A stretch of 34,736 bases of DNA, taken from contig CAMJLB010000017.1 of the NCBI GenBank assembly GCA_946406555.1, positions 1 to 34,736 on the forward strand, written 5' to 3'. Source of the DNA: an uncultured Prevotellaceae bacterium (GTDB taxonomy: Bacteria; Bacteroidota; Bacteroidia; Bacteroidales; Bacteroidaceae). A program made the translations under genes and the position numbers. The notes under the pieces were generated by a model. That model searched no databases, had not been told where the DNA came from, and worked only from the letters and a program-made list of their open reading frames with translations. Positions 7,291 through 14,088 of this stretch are shown here, one piece after another. Each line of letters begins with the position of its first letter. The first letter of the stretch is position 1.

Positions 7291-8343
7291 ATGCATATAT
7301 CAAAAAGTATTCTTGAGTGGTTTCGCGCGAATGGGCGTGAGCTTCCTTGGCGCGGCACCCACGACCCCTATGCCATCTGGCTGAGCGAGGTCATTCTTCA
7401 GCAGACGCGCGTGCAGCAAGGGTGGCACTACTGGGAGCAGTTCATGCAGCGTTGGCCCACCGTGGAGGCCCTGGCCCAAGCCACCGAAGACGAGGTGCTG
7501 CGGCAGTGGCAGGGGCTGGGCTACTACAGCCGTGCGCGCAACCTGCACAAGGCCGCCCTCCAGGTAGTGGCCCTGGGCGGCTTCCCGCGAACCTACGAGG
7601 GCCTTCGCTCGCTCTGCGGCGTGGGCGACTACACTGCGGCGGCCATCGCCTCGATGGCCTTCGGCTTGCCCGTGGCCGTGGTCGACGGCAACGTCTATCG
7701 CGTGCTTGCCCGCCATTATGGCATAGCCACTCCCATCAACACTGCCGAAGGCAAGAAAGAGTTTGCGCAGTTGGCCCAAGCCCTGCTGCCAGTCGGCGAG
7801 GCCGCCAGCTACAATCAGGCCATCATGGACTTTGGCGCACTGCAGTGCACGCCCCAGTCGCCGCGGTGTCTTGACTGCCCCCTGCAGGAGTCGTGTGTGG
7901 CGCTGCGCGAGGGCAGGGTGGGGCAGTTGCCCGTGAAACTGAAGAAGCTGAAGATTCGCCAGCGACACCTTATTTATATCTACGTGCGGCATCAGGGCCA
8001 GACGGCCCTCCGTCGGCGAGGGCCGGGCGACATCTGGCAGGGACTGTGGGAACCTTTGGTAATTGAGAATTCAGAATTGAGAATTGAGAATTCAGAATTG
8101 AGTATTGAAAATTCTCCGTGCGCCGCCAATTCTCCATTCTCCATTCTCAATTTTCAATTAGTCCGTCAGTCTGTGCGCCATGTGCTCACCCATCAGGTGC
8201 TGTTGTGCGACTTCTACCTGTGGCAGCCCGAAGAGCGTCCCACCCTTCCCGAGGGCTATGTATGGGTCGACGAGAGCGAGATAGACCGCTATGCCCTGCC
8301 CCGTCTTATCGAGAAGATGCTGCCCTCGTTGCTCGTTCGCTGA
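7291..8343 (+). CDS. mutY: A/G-specific adenine DNA glycosylase
   Basis: MutY removes adenine mispaired with 8-oxoguanine in base-excision repair. The N-terminal domain has the WRGTHDPYAIWLSEVILQQTRV segment with the catalytic Glu, the helix-hairpin-helix LCGVGDYTAAAIAS and the catalytic Asp in NQAIMDFGALQC. An iron-sulfur cluster site of four cysteines with C-x6-C-x2-C-x5-C spacing follows. The C-terminal NUDIX-like oxoG-recognition domain begins near GDIWQGLWE. About residues 257-290 are an in-frame low-complexity insertion (IENSELRIENSEL...) encoded by an inverted repeat and absent from typical MutY. The start is set at ATG 7291 rather than TTG 7288. The 350-residue length is normal if the insertion is discounted. 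Confidence 0.95.
   Translation: MHISKSILEWFRANGRELPWRGTHDPYAIWLSEVILQQTRVQQGWHYWEQFMQRWPTVEALAQATEDEVLRQWQGLGYYSRARNLHKAALQVVALGGFPRTYEGLRSLCGVGDYTAAAIASMAFGLPVAVVDGNVYRVLARHYGIATPINTAEGKKEFAQLAQALLPVGEAASYNQAIMDFGALQCTPQSPRCLDCPLQESCVALREGRVGQLPVKLKKLKIRQRHLIYIYVRHQGQTALRRRGPGDIWQGLWEPLVIENSELRIENSELSIENSPCAANSPFSILNFQLVRQSVRHVLTHQVLLCDFYLWQPEERPTLPEGYVWVDESEIDRYALPRLIEKMLPSLLVR
8060..8160. repeat. AT-rich palindromic insertion within mutY
   Basis: The left part repeats AATTGAGAATT/CAGAATTGAG units (8060-8115). The right part (about 8127-8160) is close to its reverse complement (AATTCTCCATTCTC...AATTTTCAATTA), with a GC-rich middle. The element is open in the mutY frame, adding about 33 residues between the catalytic and C-terminal domains. 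It resembles dispersed palindromic repeats rather than protein-selected sequence. Confidence 0.7.
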
Positions 8344-8394
8344 AAAAAAACGGGCGTTTGTTGATAATAGCGTGGCTGTTCGGAAGAATATGCG

Positions 8395-8402
8395 TACTTT
8401 TG
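8395..8402 (+). promoter_or_regulatory. Possible -7 box for the secreted-protein pair
   Basis: TACTTTTG matches TAnnTTTG and lies 43 bp before the start of the 138-residue secreted protein. No good -33 box is seen at the usual distance, so the call is tentative. Confidence 0.4.
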
Positions 8403-8445
8403 CATAAGCAATCAAGAAAAAGTAATCATTAACGACAGAGAGCTT

Positions 8446-8862
8446 ATGAAGAAAATTGCAATGATTATGCTGATGGCCGCTTCGCTCCAGGCCCACGCCT
8501 CGGGCGACGAGAGCTACGAATACCTGGTGCTGACCACCAGCGACGGCCAGACCACGGCCCTGTCGGTGAGCAGTCTAAGACTCACCTTTGCCGGCGGACA
8601 GCTGGTGGCCACCAATGCCGACGGCTCGCACGCCATATCGCTGGCACAGATGGCCAGCATGTATTTCTCCAACGACGGCACCTCCAGCGGCATCAGCCAG
8701 GCCACCACGGCCATCGATGCCTTCGGCGAGGTAGATGCCTACACCCTCTCGGGCATCCACATGGGCCGCTATGCCACGCTGCAGCAGGCGCGCACCTCGC
8801 TCAAGAAGGGTGTGTATGTGATAAAACAACAAGATAAGAACATAAAAATACAAGTAAGATGA
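8446..8862 (+). CDS. Small secreted protein with a sorting-tail-like C-terminus
   Basis: This 138-residue protein has a signal peptide (MKKIAMIMLMAASLQAHA). A short domain follows (SYEYLVLTTSDGQTTALSVS...ISLAQMASMYFS) of a type seen at the start of many Prevotella/Bacteroides exported proteins. The end, VDAYTLSGIHMG...LKKGVYVIKQQDKNIKIQV, resembles the type-A C-terminal sorting tail of type IX secretion substrates. Its stop overlaps the next gene by 4 bp (ATGA), so the two are co-translated. A second small protein of the same plan (16116-16562) likewise precedes a large secreted protein. Its function is unknown. A partner role is inferred from context. Confidence 0.7.
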   Translation: MKKIAMIMLMAASLQAHASGDESYEYLVLTTSDGQTTALSVSSLRLTFAGGQLVATNADGSHAISLAQMASMYFSNDGTSSGISQATTAIDAFGEVDAYTLSGIHMGRYATLQQARTSLKKGVYVIKQQDKNIKIQVR

Positions 8863-10811
8863 AGAAGCATATATCAGCAATGGCGCTGGCCACCCTGTGC
8901 AGCATGTCTGCCACGGCCCAGACGCTCAATGTAGAGGTGGGGCAGGTGGTCTATCAGATACCGGCCGCACAGGCAGGCGAGATGGTCTACAAGAATGGCG
9001 AGACCGTGACCATCATCGACAAGGAATACCATCTGAGCGAGGTGGACCAGATGAGTGTAGACCAGGCCGAGGTGGCCGACAACAGCGTGAGCGTGGTCTA
9101 CAGCGGCACCGAGGCCAAGGTCTATGTGGCAGGCAACATCGCCCGCTACGTCACGCCCACCGTGAGCGGTGCCCACGTGAGCATCGAGCAGAGCGCCGAC
9201 GTCGACGACAGCGTGGGCGAGATTACCTACACCCTCAGCGGCACTTCTGCCGACGGCGAGTTCTATATGACCGGCTCCTACAAGGCCACCGTAGCGCTCA
9301 ACGGCCTCACGCTGACCAACCAGACGCCCGTCTACAGCGGTGCCGCCATCTGCATCATGAACGGCAAGCGCATCGACCTGAGCGTGAAGAAGGACACCGA
9401 GAACACCCTTACCGATGCCGCCACCGGCTCGCAGAAGGCCGCCCTCTACTGCAAGGGCCACCTCGAGCTGAAGGGCCAGGGCACGCTCAACGTCTACGGC
9501 AAGCTGGCCCACGCCATCAAGAGCGCCGAGTACATGCAGATGCGCAAGTGCACCGTCAACGTGCTCGAGGCCGTGAAGGATGGCCTCTCGTGCGACGAGT
9601 ACCTTCTCATCGAGAGCGGCACGCTCAACATCAGCGGCGTGGGCGACGACGGCATACAGTGCGACCTCGACGGCACCACCACCACGGGCCAGACCACCGA
9701 CCACGAAGACGAGGATACGGGCAACATCTACCTGCAGGGCGGCACCATCACCATAGCCACCACCGCCGTGGGTGCCAAGGGCATCAAGGCCGGAGGCGAC
9801 ATCGTGGTCAGCGAAGCCAGCTCGGCCAACGTCGTCACCATCACCACCTCGGGTGGCGTAGACACCAGCGACAGCAGCGACCTCACCGCCAGCGCCTGCA
9901 TGAAGGCCGACGGCAACATCACCGTCGGTGCCGGCACCCTCACGCTGACCAACACCGGACAGGGTGGCCGCGCCCTGAACAGCGACGGCGCGATGACCTT
10001 CGCCGGCGGCACGGTCACGGCGCGCGCCGAGGGCAGCAACTACGGCTCGTCGTCGGGCGGCGGCTGGGGCGGCGGCTGGGGCGGCGGCTCCTCGTCGGGC
10101 AACCACAAATATGCCAAGGGCATCAAGGCCGACGGCAACATCACCATCAGCGACGGCATCATCACCGCCTACTCGAAAAACCATGAGGGCCTCGAGTCGA
10201 AGGGCACCATCACCATCAGCGGCGGTCAGCTCTACGCCCAGGCCAGCGACGACGCCATCAACGCGGCCTCTCACCTCACCATCAGCGGCGGCATGGTGTG
10301 CGGCTACTCCACGGGCAACGACGGCATCGATGCCAACGGCAACATGTATCTGCAGGGCGGTACCGTCTACGCCATCTGCTCCGGTTCGCCCGAGGTGGCC
10401 CTCGATGCCAACACCGAGGGAGGCTACAAGCTCTACGTGCAGGGCGGCACCCTCGTGGCCATCGGCGGCATAGAGAACGGCAGCAGCCTCACCCAGTCGT
10501 GCTACCAGGCATCGTCGTGGAACCGCAACACCTGGTATGCCCTCTACAACGGCAATGACCTGGCACTGGCCTTCAAGACGCCTGCCAGTGGCGGCAGCGG
10601 CATCGTCGTCTCCACGTCGGGCACACCCACGATGAAATCGGGCGTCAGCGTCTCGGGCGGCACGTCGGTCTTCGGCGGCATGGCCACCACGGGGGCCACT
10701 GTCAGCGGGGGCAGCAGCGTCTCGGTGTCGAGCTACAGTGGCGGCAACAGCGGCCCCGGCGGTGGCGGTCCTGGCGGCGGCCCTGGGGGCGGCCCTGGCG
10801 GACGATGGTAA
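8859..10811 (+). CDS. Secreted Cthe_2159-like beta-helix protein
   Basis: This 650-residue protein has a signal peptide (ends SATAQ) and a short N-terminal domain. From about residue 120 it matches the Cthe_2159/DUF4353 carbohydrate-binding family, with repeated right-handed beta-helix rungs such as SGTLNISGVGDDGIQ, GGTITIATTAVGAKGIKAGG and GNITISDGIITAYSKNHEGLESKG. The founding member binds polygalacturonate. A Gly/Trp/Ser-rich stretch near residues 395-415 interrupts the helix, and the C-terminus is Gly/Pro-rich with no sorting tail. It is co-translated with the upstream small protein, which does carry a tail-like end. Surface or extracellular glycan binding is likely, and the ligand is unknown. 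Confidence 0.8.
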   Translation: MKKHISAMALATLCSMSATAQTLNVEVGQVVYQIPAAQAGEMVYKNGETVTIIDKEYHLSEVDQMSVDQAEVADNSVSVVYSGTEAKVYVAGNIARYVTPTVSGAHVSIEQSADVDDSVGEITYTLSGTSADGEFYMTGSYKATVALNGLTLTNQTPVYSGAAICIMNGKRIDLSVKKDTENTLTDAATGSQKAALYCKGHLELKGQGTLNVYGKLAHAIKSAEYMQMRKCTVNVLEAVKDGLSCDEYLLIESGTLNISGVGDDGIQCDLDGTTTTGQTTDHEDEDTGNIYLQGGTITIATTAVGAKGIKAGGDIVVSEASSANVVTITTSGGVDTSDSSDLTASACMKADGNITVGAGTLTLTNTGQGGRALNSDGAMTFAGGTVTARAEGSNYGSSSGGGWGGGWGGGSSSGNHKYAKGIKADGNITISDGIITAYSKNHEGLESKGTITISGGQLYAQASDDAINAASHLTISGGMVCGYSTGNDGIDANGNMYLQGGTVYAICSGSPEVALDANTEGGYKLYVQGGTLVAIGGIENGSSLTQSCYQASSWNRNTWYALYNGNDLALAFKTPASGGSGIVVSTSGTPTMKSGVSVSGGTSVFGGMATTGATVSGGSSVSVSSYSGGNSGPGGGGPGGGPGGGPGGRW

Positions 10812-11058
10812 GCACCGTCATGGCAGCATGACATCCTGCCTTCTGAGAAAAAATGTGCAAATCATCTGCTCCCTCTGCTCCTCTGCAAATCCGGCTCACA
10901 GCCAGACGTTTGCGAAGGAGCAGGCGGGGAGCAGATTTTCGTGTCTGCCACCCTTGCGGCAGCTTCTGCTATACTGCGAAGCGGACTTGCAAAAACCATG
11001 AAAGACAGGAAAAACCATGAAAAAACAGTCTTTTTAATGGTTACTTAAAGTGTTTTGC
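10812..11058 (+). terminator. Long imperfect hairpin after the beta-helix gene
   Basis: In this 327-bp spacer the arm at 10864-10889 (ATCTGCTCCC, CTGCTCC and TGCAAA blocks) pairs imperfectly with 10909-10935, followed by TTTTC. It is a plausible transcription terminator for the upstream operon. A further small hairpin (CTGCC/GGCAG, 10945-10962) lies just downstream. No gene was seen here. Confidence 0.5.
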
Positions 11059-11089
11059 ATTGTTTTTGAAAAAAAAAGTGCTAACTTTG
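11059..11089 (+). promoter_or_regulatory. Promoter of the secreted HExxH protein gene
   Basis: TAACTTTG (11082-11089) is a full -7 match. ATTG (11059-11062) lies 19 bp upstream at the -33 position. The start codon is about 50 bp downstream. Confidence 0.6.
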
Positions 11090-11138
11090 CACCATCTTTA
11101 TTAACAACAAAACAGAACCTTTAAAAAACCATAGAACA

Positions 11139-13418
11139 ATGAAGAAAAACCTTTTGCCGGCGCTGGCCATGCTGTGCATGAGCCATGGCGCTGCAGCACA
11201 GACTCCCCAGGTGATCACCGACAGCCGCTACGTGCGCGGAGCCACATGGGCCTTCGGGCGCATCGCCCGCCTGCAGACCAATGGCGCCACCATTGCCCGT
11301 CAGGGCTTTTGCTATGCCGAACAGCCCTCGCCCACCATCAACGACCAGGTGAACAGCAGCACGCTCACGCACGAGGGCACCATCTACTGGCTGCAGGACC
11401 TGAAGCCGGCCACGATGTACTACATGCGGGCCTATGCCACCACCACCGACGGGCAGACGGTGTATGGCGACGTGATCAAGTTCTGCACCGTGCCTAAGGG
11501 CAACGTCACCTACAGCCTGTGGCGCGGCTCGGCCGACGATGCCACCTACAAGCGCATCGACGATGCCATCAAAGGGGCCTGCTACTACTTCAACAACATG
11601 TGCTACACCACGCGCGACTTCGACGTGGCCTACAGTCCCGGCACGCCCACGGCCGACTGCAACTATACCGACCGGCCCCACATGAACGTGGGGGCCAACG
11701 CCAGCTATCAGCGCACGGGCACCATCATGCACGAGATGCAGCACGGCCTGGGCCTGCAGAACTACAGCACGCAGTGGTGCGGCAACATCATGCGCTCGGG
11801 CGACGGCCGGGGCTACTGGCTGGGCGACCGCGTGACCGAGGCGCTGCACTTCTGGGACAACAACACCACGTCGCGGCTGAACGGCGACAACATCCACATG
11901 TGGCCCTACGGCGTGAACGGCGCCCATGAAGACGATGGCTCGCAGGAGCTCTACATAGCCAACGCCATGCTCTGCCAGGCACTGGGCGAAGACGGTCTGG
12001 AGCACAACTACCAGCGCTTTGCCGACCCCTACTACTCGCTGCTGCAGGAAGACGGCGAGAAGCTCTACCTGCGCTGCGAGGCCGAGTCGCGTGGCCGCTA
12101 CACCGCCTTCCTCATGGTGACGAAGACGGGCAGCCTGCGCTGGGTGGAGATGAGCGACGGCGAGGCGCTGAAGAACGACAGCGCGGCCTGGACGACCACC
12201 TTCACGCCAGCCAACCAGTACTACCAGCTGCGCAACGTGGCCACGGGCCGCTATCTTACCTATAATGGGACGGCCTTCACCACCGTGGCGCGCACCGAGC
12301 CGCGCGAGAGCGAGAACCTGCACCTGATGCCGGGACGTGTCGACGTCGACGGGCTGCGCGGCTACTGGATCATACACCCCCAGGAGGGCTGGTACCCCAG
12401 CTGTCTGCAGGCCAATGCCAATGGCGCGACGGGCAGTGCCACCTTCGACCTGAGCAACAGCGCCGAGGCGCAGCGATGGCTCGTGGAGACTGCCTCGCAG
12501 GTGGAGATGATGGCCGTGAAGGCCAAGGAGAGCGCACAAAACAAACTGGGCGACCTGCTGCGCAACGTGAGGGCACTGCGCAACGTGGCCCACACCGAGA
12601 CCGTCGAGGGCACCGATGCCGCCCTCGATGCCGCCATTGCCGACATCGAGCAGCGGTCGGCAGGGGCAGAGACCAGTGCCGACGTGCAGCCGCTCTTTGC
12701 CGAGGCACGACAGGCGGCCATGGCCTTTCTGCGGGGAGCCGTGCCCACGAGGAGCACCCGCCCCTTCGTGCTCACCTTCCTCATGCAGAACCCCATGCTG
12801 CAGGACAATGCCGAGGGGTGGTCGCAGCAGCCGAGCGGCGTGAGCTACGACTGCGCCGAGTTCTATCAGCAGGCGTTCGACTTCTGCCAGACCGTGGAGG
12901 AGCTGCCCGCCGGCACCTATCAGTTCACGGTGAAGGCTTTCCAGCGTCCGGGCAAGAGCAGCGAGTGCTATGCCAACGAGGTGACGGCCGAGGTGTATGC
13001 CGGCGAGCAGGCCGTGGCGATGGCCCACATAAAGGCCGGTGAGAGGGCCGACGAGCTGGGGGGCACCGAAGTGGCCGTGGGTGGCAAGTATATTCCCAAC
13101 GACATGCAGGCGGCAAGCCTGTACTTTAAGAAGAACAACAAATACCTGAACAAGGTGGAGACCGACCTGACCACCGACGGCGGTTCGCTCACCGTGGGCC
13201 TGCGCTGCAGCGACATGCCGTCGAGCTACTGGGTGATATTCAGCGACATTACGCTGAACTACCTGGGCGACAAGACGAAGACGGGCATCAGCGATGTGCG
13301 CGCCGCCACCGCCAGCCAGGCTGCCACCTATACCCTCGACGGCCGCCGTGTCGAGACAGCCACCCAGCTCAGGAAGGGCATCTACGTGAGCGAGGGGCGG
13401 AAGATGGTCGTGAAGTAA
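11139..13418 (+). CDS. Secreted putative zinc metallopeptidase (HExxH)
   Basis: This 759-residue protein has a signal peptide ending AAAQ and an N-terminal fibronectin-III-like domain (about 25-120, with LQDLKPATMYYMRAYATT). A zincin-like domain carries HEMQH at residues 198-202 within GTIMHEMQHGLGLQN, followed by the conserved-looking CGNIMRSGDGRGYW and RVTEALHFWD, where a third ligand could lie. The middle (about 300-450) resembles a beta-trefoil or lectin-like region (YYQLRNVATGRYLTYNG). A helical linker and a beta-sandwich (about 550-720) follow. The tail YTLDGRRVETATQLRKGIYVSEGRKMVV resembles a type IX sorting signal. The peptidase family was not identified and activity is inferred from HExxH. 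Confidence 0.75.
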   Translation: MKKNLLPALAMLCMSHGAAAQTPQVITDSRYVRGATWAFGRIARLQTNGATIARQGFCYAEQPSPTINDQVNSSTLTHEGTIYWLQDLKPATMYYMRAYATTTDGQTVYGDVIKFCTVPKGNVTYSLWRGSADDATYKRIDDAIKGACYYFNNMCYTTRDFDVAYSPGTPTADCNYTDRPHMNVGANASYQRTGTIMHEMQHGLGLQNYSTQWCGNIMRSGDGRGYWLGDRVTEALHFWDNNTTSRLNGDNIHMWPYGVNGAHEDDGSQELYIANAMLCQALGEDGLEHNYQRFADPYYSLLQEDGEKLYLRCEAESRGRYTAFLMVTKTGSLRWVEMSDGEALKNDSAAWTTTFTPANQYYQLRNVATGRYLTYNGTAFTTVARTEPRESENLHLMPGRVDVDGLRGYWIIHPQEGWYPSCLQANANGATGSATFDLSNSAEAQRWLVETASQVEMMAVKAKESAQNKLGDLLRNVRALRNVAHTETVEGTDAALDAAIADIEQRSAGAETSADVQPLFAEARQAAMAFLRGAVPTRSTRPFVLTFLMQNPMLQDNAEGWSQQPSGVSYDCAEFYQQAFDFCQTVEELPAGTYQFTVKAFQRPGKSSECYANEVTAEVYAGEQAVAMAHIKAGERADELGGTEVAVGGKYIPNDMQAASLYFKKNNKYLNKVETDLTTDGGSLTVGLRCSDMPSSYWVIFSDITLNYLGDKTKTGISDVRAATASQAATYTLDGRRVETATQLRKGIYVSEGRKMVVK

Positions 13419-13447
13419 TACGTTGCATGAATATGCATGCTGTTTTT

Positions 13448-13478
13448 CGATTTTCAAGACAAAATAAAATCGTGTTTT
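13448..13478 (+). terminator. Possible weak terminator
   Basis: CGATTTT (13448-13454) pairs with AAAATCG (13466-13472) and is followed by TGTTTT, 30 bp after the stop of the secreted HExxH protein. The stem is short and AT-rich, so the call is tentative. Confidence 0.35.
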
Positions 13479-13536
13479 AGAACGGCGGTAGGCTGCCACC
13501 CCCTCGCTGGGAATGCCGCTGAACGCCGTCGGCGAC

Positions 13537-13709
13537 GTCATTCAGCCTCCGTTGCAACATCGCGGCGGCTCTCCGACGCTGCCGCTCATGCATGGCGACC
13601 CGCTTGTTCAGCCTTCCTTAGGGTGCAATTCAGCGTTGATTGCATCGCAATTCAGCCTGAATTGACGTGCAATCCTGCCTGAATTGCCACCCCATTCAGC
13701 CTGAATTGC
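13537..13709. repeat. 22-bp-period array of 19-bp palindromes (copy A)
   Basis: Units at 13625, 13647, 13669 and 13691 are 19 bp each with 3-bp spacers, an exact 22-bp period. The consensus GCAATTCAG-C-CTGAATTGC has perfect 9-bp arms around one central base. Degenerate units sharing the TTCAGCCT core lie in the same phase at 13603 and 13537. A head motif CTTAGGGTGCAATTC (13617-13631) enters the first full unit and is also present in copy B near 33.5 kb. The array lies between convergent gene ends. Confidence 0.85.
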
Positions 13710-13756
13710 TGCAGGGACTTTTCTTGTTTTTACAATACGCTGATTGTCAATGATTT

Positions 13757-13833
13757 GCGAAAACCGCTGAGATTTTAAAATTCCCGTCGAGGAGCTGTGC
13801 GCTTCCGGATTTTTAAATCTCAGCGGTTTTCGC
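13757..13833. repeat. Large inverted repeat, 24-bp arms
   Basis: The left arm (13757-13780, GCGAAAACCGCTGAGATTTT...) and right arm (13810-13833) are reverse complements with one mismatch, separated by 29 nt. The structure would be stable in RNA from either strand. It lies between the palindrome array and a 49-codon ORF, and could be a terminator, a small mobile palindrome or part of the leader of that ORF. Confidence 0.75.
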
Positions 13834-13836
13834 CGC

Positions 13837-13867
13837 ATATTTATGCAGCATGGCGGTGCATAAATAT
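13837..13867 (+). promoter_or_regulatory. Hairpin with the sORF start codon in its loop
   Basis: ATATTTATGCA (13837-13847) and TGCATAAATAT (13857-13867) form a perfect 11-bp stem. The 9-nt loop contains the ATG (13850-13852) of the 49-residue ORF. If transcribed, the stem could modulate ribosome access. This is inferred from pairing only. Confidence 0.5.
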
Positions 13868-13999
13868 AATAGGATTCCCTCGTTTAATCCGTGGAAGGAA
13901 AATACCCCCGTCAGCCTTGCCGTCATCTTCGGCGTGCTTGCATTGTCTATGCTGCTCTCATACATCGTGACAAAGCAGCATGACAGGGTGGCGGGTTGA
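13850..13999 (+). CDS. Small single-span membrane protein (sORF)
   Basis: This 49-codon ORF encodes a polar N-terminus (MAVHKYNRIPSFNPWKENTP), one clear membrane helix (VSLAVIFGVLALSMLLSYIV, residues 21-40) and a short charged tail (TKQHDRVAG). It is not recognised as a known family. It is preceded by two strong hairpins, the second of which places its ATG in a loop, and is followed by a perfect 16-bp stem. The size and topology are like type I toxin peptides, but also like many small membrane proteins. The coherent membrane segment supports a real gene. Expression is not shown. Confidence 0.45.
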   Translation: MAVHKYNRIPSFNPWKENTPVSLAVIFGVLALSMLLSYIVTKQHDRVAG

Positions 14000-14017
14000 A
14001 AGAAGACAACTTTTATA

Positions 14018-14067
14018 GTAACAGGACTTTCCCACCCTTTATAAGAAGGAGGGGAAAGTCCTGTTAC
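14018..14067. terminator. Strong hairpin between convergent genes
   Basis: GTAACAGGACTTTCCC (14018-14033) and its exact reverse complement (14052-14067) form a 16-bp stem. The loop can pair further (CCTT/AAGG). There is no T run on either side. It lies 21 bp beyond the stop of the minus-strand DUF6055-like gene and 18 bp beyond the small ORF, and probably ends transcription from both sides. Confidence 0.6.
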
Positions 14068-14088
14068 CGAATCCTGTAGGGCAGGGCA

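Noticed and set aside
11121..13541. 806-codon open frame on the minus strand opposite the secreted HExxH protein
   Set aside because: It mirrors the whole opposite gene, is rich in His, Gly, Ala and Val as expected from GC-biased antisense, and has no domain. The + strand has a signal peptide, motif and promoter.
13537..13709. CRISPR array
   Set aside because: Repeats are 19 bp and palindromic, spacers are 3 bp, and no cas gene is present.
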